A DNA stretch of 64,000 nt from Amphiura filiformis. Its lineage: Eukaryota > Echinodermata > Ophiuroidea > Amphilepidida > Amphiuridae. The position numbers were made by a program, and so were the translations under genes. The stretch covers positions 55,359,706 through 55,423,705 of the forward strand of contig NC_092636.1 of the NCBI RefSeq assembly GCF_039555335.1, in the 5' to 3' direction. Under the pieces are notes generated by a model. It searched no databases. It saw only the letters and a list, made by a program, of their open reading frames with translations, and was not told where the DNA came from. The stretch's first letter is position 1. Every line of letters starts with the position of its first letter. Positions 60,195 to 64,000 of this stretch are shown piece after piece.

Positions 60195-62036
60195 ATGGTG
60201 GGAGGTAGTCCACTGACCACACCAGAGGCGACTGGGGGGGAGAGTTCTGAGGAGAGGCATGTTGAGCGCCCGGTAGAATACAATGGAGAGCAAGGGGACA
60301 CTGGAGGCCACCAGTTGGGAGAAGTGGATGAGAGAGATATAGAAGTGGTAAAGAAAGCTAAGGCTGTGGAGGGTGATACCAGTACTGGGTTAGTGCAACC
60401 AGATTCCCGTGAAAGAGGCACCTCGGAGGGTAGCCCTGACAGTAGTGAATACTGGGTAGATAAAGAGGATACCGAGATCCGCTACAAGAAAGTCTGGGTG
60501 GCAAATGGTGGGCAAGAGTTGGTGCAGGCAAGTCGAAATGGAGAGGATATGCAAAGAGAGAAATGTCCAGACCAAGGAAAAGGGAAGACAGCATTTATAC
60601 CGATTGAGTTAGAAAGTGATCGCCAAGAGGCACGAAGGCGACGAGAACGGGAAGAACTTGAAGAGACTCTATTCCAAAATAGATCACATGGAAGCTACAG
60701 AAGGGAGGAAGATGACCCAAACCAAGGGATCATGGCTTGGCAGGCTCAACAAATGCAGGAGAGACTGAAGATGTGTGAAGCTCACATGCGATCTATGCAG
60801 TTGCAGTATGCTGAACTGGAAGCTGAAAAGGAAGCGATGGGAATGCACATGAAACATAAATTAGAAACTCAAAAAGTCCACTTTGAAAGGGAAAGTGCCC
60901 TGTACCAGAATGATATAAGAGCAGTGGAAGCTCGAGGGCGAGAGAGAGAGGAACGATTAAGGGAGAAAGAAGAGTATTTAGAACGACAGGCAGTATCACA
61001 TAAAAATGAAAAGAATCTTTGGGACGCACACTTAAAAGAAAGGAAGTGTGAGGTAGAGAAGATAGCAGAAGTAAACAAGGAGAAAGAGGAAAGCCTACAG
61101 AGTTGGAAAGAAGAATTAGAGAAGCAGGCGCTAAGGGCTGCAGAGCGGGGAGGTCGGGTGGCACAGATCCAAGGGACGGCTGGAGTAGGTTTGCCAGAAA
61201 ACCAAGGGAGGACGAGAGTGACTCAAGATGAGAGATGGACTGGAGAACTGGCAAACGGTGACAAGAAGAACTCAGGTCCTTACCCTGATCAGGCCAGCTA
61301 TGCAGACGAGTTGACGCCTGCAACAACTCGTATTCGGACAGCACATGATGGGAGCCATGTCATTGAAGAGACATTTGTACCCCGAGGATACGAACTGGAG
61401 CATTCACCGAGGGCACAGATGCAGCGTTCCGAGTTATGTAGCCCTCCTCCATTACGGAGAGAAGAGAGAGTGAAAAGCGCACAAGAAGTTGCCGCTAGAA
61501 TGGGAGAGAAGCCGAAGCGTGAGATGGCGGCACGGGGGTACGATGGCAAGAGCCCGTGGAAAGGCTTCATCCGGCAATTTGAAGCATGTCGGAGATATAA
61601 TAAATGGACAGAGGAAGAGGCAACCTACCAATTATTTGCCTGCTGCCAGGGTAATGCAATGACCACTCTGAGTGTTAACGATATAGACCCAACAGAAACG
61701 CGGTTTCAGGATCTTGTGGCATTACTGCAAAAAGAGTTTGGGCCTAGAGACTGTCCTGAAAATTACTTTCAAGAAATGGCAGGGAGGAAGCAACGCTCAG
61801 GAGAGTCACTAACGAGTTTGGGCCAGGAACTCAAAAGACTAGTAGCGCTGGCTAACCCAGAGGCTGGTAAAGCAGAGAGAGACAGACTGTCGCGACACTT
61901 CTTTGTGCAGGCTGTTGCTGACCCAGAAGTTCACATGGAGTTAGTCAAGGTCAGACCCGAAACTCTGGAAGATGCTATAGACATAGCACTCAGATTAGAG
62001 TCATGTCGTCGCCCAGAGAAGTCGAGGGCAACCTGA
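60195..62036 (+). CDS. gag: Gag polyprotein of the Ty3/Gypsy element
   Basis: 613 codons from ATG in aaaaaaATGG. Residues 1-170 are acidic and low-complexity. Residues about 178-320 are strongly predicted coiled coil by eye (WQAQQMQERLKMCEAHMRSM and onward, rich in E/K/R). Residues about 449-600 form the retrotransposon capsid region (SPWKGFIRQFEACRRYNKW, ATYQLFACCQGNA, LQKEFGP). It ends SRAT-stop before any zinc knuckle, and the knuckles lie two frames further on, so this copy may be frameshifted or use recoding. Confidence 0.88.
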   Translation: MVGGSPLTTPEATGGESSEERHVERPVEYNGEQGDTGGHQLGEVDERDIEVVKKAKAVEGDTSTGLVQPDSRERGTSEGSPDSSEYWVDKEDTEIRYKKVWVANGGQELVQASRNGEDMQREKCPDQGKGKTAFIPIELESDRQEARRRREREELEETLFQNRSHGSYRREEDDPNQGIMAWQAQQMQERLKMCEAHMRSMQLQYAELEAEKEAMGMHMKHKLETQKVHFERESALYQNDIRAVEARGREREERLREKEEYLERQAVSHKNEKNLWDAHLKERKCEVEKIAEVNKEKEESLQSWKEELEKQALRAAERGGRVAQIQGTAGVGLPENQGRTRVTQDERWTGELANGDKKNSGPYPDQASYADELTPATTRIRTAHDGSHVIEETFVPRGYELEHSPRAQMQRSELCSPPPLRREERVKSAQEVAARMGEKPKREMAARGYDGKSPWKGFIRQFEACRRYNKWTEEEATYQLFACCQGNAMTTLSVNDIDPTETRFQDLVALLQKEFGPRDCPENYFQEMAGRKQRSGESLTSLGQELKRLVALANPEAGKAERDRLSRHFFVQAVADPEVHMELVKVRPETLEDAIDIALRLESCRRPEKSRAT

Positions 62037-62404
62037 GATTAGCATATAGTCGAGCTGCCGAGATAGAAGAGGTACATGCTTCCAATGCCAATATGGCAGG
62101 ACTGAAGGCAGAACTTGCTACATTGATAAAGAAGGAAATACAGATGCAGAAAGAGAACATTGTGGATCATAAAGGACCGCCCATAGAGAAACCGGGAGGC
62201 CGTGGTACATTAGTGTATAGCCGTGCTGCCGAGACAGAGGAGGTGCCTAATGCTTCCAGGGCCGGGATGGTAGAACTTAATGAAGTAATTGAGATATTAA
62301 AGAAGGTAATACAGGGACAAAATGGAAACAGTGTAACTGGTAAGGGACCAGCAATTGGGCCGGAGGTAAATGAAGGAAGGAGATACTACCCCAACGACCT
62401 TTGA
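62003..62404 (+). CDS. Gag-downstream ORF with a 57-codon internal duplication
   Basis: Overlaps the end of gag in the -1 frame. Two tandem copies of a 57-codon unit (YSRAAEIEEV...; YSRAAETEEV..., DNA period 171 bp from 62045 to 62216) fill it. Each has a short amphipathic helix (LATLIKKEIQMQKEN). It probably links capsid and nucleocapsid. No canonical slippery heptamer is seen in its overlap with gag, so a real indel is likely. Confidence 0.6.
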   Translation: MSSPREVEGNLRLAYSRAAEIEEVHASNANMAGLKAELATLIKKEIQMQKENIVDHKGPPIEKPGGRGTLVYSRAAETEEVPNASRAGMVELNEVIEILKKVIQGQNGNSVTGKGPAIGPEVNEGRRYYPNDL

Positions 62405-62667
62405 GAGAACAAAGCCAGCGTTCAGCCTGTTATCAGTGTGGACAGAAGGGGCATTTTGCAAGAGAGTGCCCAAGTACCAGGTGCTATCGCTGCAGAAAAC
62501 CAGGACATCGGGCTCATGAGTGCACATATAAAGAAATAGTGTGCATTAAGTGTGGTAGGGAAGGACACATGGCCAGGGACTGCGAATGGATGTCGGGAAA
62601 CGAACAGAGGCCAGCCCAAGGCCCCTGGGCCGGGCCGACAGGCGGGTGGGGGCCACAACAGACATAG
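62374..62667 (+). CDS. Nucleocapsid with three CCHC zinc knuckles
   Basis: Open from 62374, again -1 relative to the previous ORF. Three CX2CX4HX4C knuckles follow in a row: CYQCGQKGHFAREC, CYRCRKPGHRAHEC, CIKCGREGHMARDC. These bind and package the element RNA. The tail is Gly/Pro/Trp-rich (GPWAGPTGGWGPQ) and ends TAG. It contains the GGGAAAC heptamer in recoding phase. Confidence 0.88.
   Translation, partial: RKEILPQRPLREQSQRSACYQCGQKGHFARECPSTRCYRCRKPGHRAHECTYKEIVCIKCGREGHMARDCEWMSGNEQRPAQGPWAGPTGGWGPQQT
62595..62601 (+). promoter_or_regulatory. GGGAAAC slippery heptamer (-1 frameshift signal)
   Basis: Reads G-GGA-AAC in the nucleocapsid frame, the exact X-XXY-YYZ arrangement. A -1 slip places ribosomes in the protease frame, which is open from there to the window end. 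A very GC-rich, self-complementary stretch (about 62610-62655, with ggcccctgggcc) follows at a suitable distance. The same heptamer is a known gag-pro site in some retroviruses. Confidence 0.75.
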
Positions 62668-64000
62668 AAGGGGGGCTGATGGGGAATTTGGGAGATATGG
62701 GGTTGTTGACCGGGGAGATGGAGGAGATTATAGTAACAAATACAGAATTAGAAATTTGGGTGCCAACGTGTGTGCATGGGGAAGTGGCACCGTTCTTACT
62801 AGATACTGGGACGTCACACACAATAATGACTTTGGAGATGTATATGCTCATACCAGAACAGAAAAGACCTAGGTTAGAGACTCCCAATGTGATTCTAAGA
62901 CATGCGGCAGGCAGTAGGGTCAAGGTATGGGGGAGAGTCGAGGTTGACATTACCGTTGGAAATAGGAGTGCAAAAGTAAATGTGGTAGTTGGTCAGGTCA
63001 CTAGTGAAATGCTGGGTATGGACTACTTGAGAGCCACTAAATCTAAATTGGACTTTGATTTGCTACAACTGCAGTGGGACGACTGCATTGTACAGTGTGG
63101 CAGCACACCAGGCGTGGTGGCCCCACAAAGGTTGTTGGCAATAAGCGATATTGAGGTGCCAGCTGGACATTCTATGGTAGTATCCGCAGTTGTGTCAGGG
63201 AAGAAAGGAGACCAAGGGCTGGGCGTGGTAGAGCCGTTAGGGAGGTGTGCTTTATTAGATAAGGGACTATTGGTTGCTCGTTGCGTAGTTGAAGCTAAGG
63301 ATGGGGTGGTTCCTGTTACTATAGCGAATGTTGGGAATCAGCCTCGGGCAATAAGACATGGAACAACCCTGGCAAAGATATCGACTGTAGAAGAAGGGGA
63401 GGTGTGCGAAACCAGACTAATAGAGGTGGAGCCGGAGAAGACGGACATGACACCAGGAGATGCGACCCCTGTAGTACCACCCTATTTGGAAGAATTAGCC
63501 AGACGGAGTACAGAAGGTGTCGAGGTAGATGATAAGTTAAGGATAGAGAGATTACTGGCAAAATATCAGGACGTCTTCTCCAGTGGGGAATTTGACATTG
63601 GGAGGACTGACTTGGTTAAACATAGGATTGACACTGGGGACGCCCGACCAATTAGACAACCCATACGAAGGTCATCACCTCAACAAAGAGAGGAAGTTGA
63701 AAGACAAGTCAGCGAATTGCTTGCAAAGGGGTTAATTCAACCTTCAGACAGCCCATGGTCAAGCCCAGTGGTCTTAGTAAGCAAGAAAGATGGGTCTAAA
63801 CGGATGTGTCTGGATTATAGGCGTATCAATGACGTCACGCGCAAGGACGCGTATCCCCTGCCGCGGATTGACGACTCCTTAGACGCTTTGGGAGGGGCCA
63901 AGTACTTTTCAACCTTAGATTTGGCCGCTGGATATTGGCAGGTGGAGATGGACGAGGATGCTCGTGACAAATCGGCATTCTCGACTCCTAGTGGGTTATA
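62602..64000 (+). CDS. pol: Pro-Pol polyprotein (protease, start of reverse transcriptase), partial
   Basis: Continuous open frame from the slippery site to the window edge; the first in-frame ATG is at 62679. Protease: LLDTGTSHTIM (catalytic DTG at about 62802) and MLGMDYL, the hydrophobic-G-x-D motif. Reverse transcriptase begins near 63540 (AKYQDVFSSGEFD), then LLAKGLIQPSDSPWSSPVVL, LDYRRIND and FSTLDLAAGYWQVEM with the first catalytic Asp. Typical of Ty3/Gypsy. RNase H, integrase and the 3' LTR lie beyond the window. Confidence 0.92.

Larger units (their letters stand above)
59399..64000 (+). mobile_element. Ty3/Gypsy LTR retrotransposon, 5' part (runs off the window)
   Basis: Order: LTR-like sequence with AATAAA (59519) and a ...gctaca end near 59793, a tRNA-Leu-type primer-binding site (59797), A-rich leader, gag (60195), zinc knuckles (62401), protease and reverse transcriptase (to 64000). 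The 5' LTR boundary is uncertain because the 3' LTR is outside the window. TGTAGC at 59467 mirrors GCTACA at 59788-59793, giving a 327-bp candidate, but that would leave almost no U3, so the LTR may start much further left. The long open pol frame suggests a young copy. Confidence 0.85.

Overview
This window is eukaryotic nuclear DNA: coding exons are short, bounded by GT/AG introns and scattered over tens of kilobases. Most of the DNA is intron or intergenic sequence packed with transposon relics, fold-back elements and microsatellites. The protein matches and the AT-rich, MITE-rich background with frequent 'taggcct' words suggest a marine invertebrate deuterostome, probably an echinoderm or hemichordate. 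Species is an inference, and no bacterial gene organisation is present.

Layout. (1) 1-4462 is intergenic with several inverted-repeat elements, ending in a promoter region with three CCAAT boxes. (2) 4463-24320, plus strand: a complete 12-exon gene for Tudor domain-containing protein 3 (TDRD3). I reconstructed 940 codons with all exon phases consistent. It has the N-terminal OB-fold/DUF1767 region, a UBA domain, RG-rich stretches, a greatly enlarged charged linker exon, a Tudor domain and the C-terminal EJC-binding-like motif. Its introns carry a hAT-type MITE with an exact 8-bp duplication, TTAA-flanked elements, a LINE split by a DNA transposon, a 0.66-kb fold-back, and an approximately 80-bp motif repeated in five introns. 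(3) 24.3-38.6 kb is mostly intergenic, with an exact 247-bp tandem duplication, tRNA-like SINEs and several MITE families. (4) 56575 down to 38680, minus strand: a six-exon gene for a compact 229-aa Sec14-like CRAL-TRIO lipid-binding protein. Its introns hold an RTE-like LINE fragment, an 863-bp TTAA-flanked fold-back, a nested pair of inverted-repeat elements (44.7-47.9 kb) with ten copies of a 15-bp motif, an approximately 1-kb tandem array and long microsatellites. (5) 57.2-59.4 kb: promoter-like sequence, possible small first exons and several tandem repeats. (6) About 59.4-64.0 kb: the 5' part of a Ty3/Gypsy LTR retrotransposon cut by the window end. It has a tRNA-Leu-type primer-binding site, an A-rich leader, gag, a three-zinc-knuckle ORF, and an open protease/reverse transcriptase ORF reached through an in-phase GGGAAAC slippery heptamer.

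The two host genes point towards each other (convergent), and no functional link between them is visible. The most unusual signals are the motif-studded nested element at 44.9-47.4 kb, the repeated motif sitting about 90-110 bp upstream of three TDRD3 exons, the perfectly preserved TIR element that splits a LINE reading frame, the frameshift signal in the retroelement, and a 29-bp direct repeat that diverges at a consensus splice donor. All calls come from reading the sequence by eye; no alignment or database search was run.
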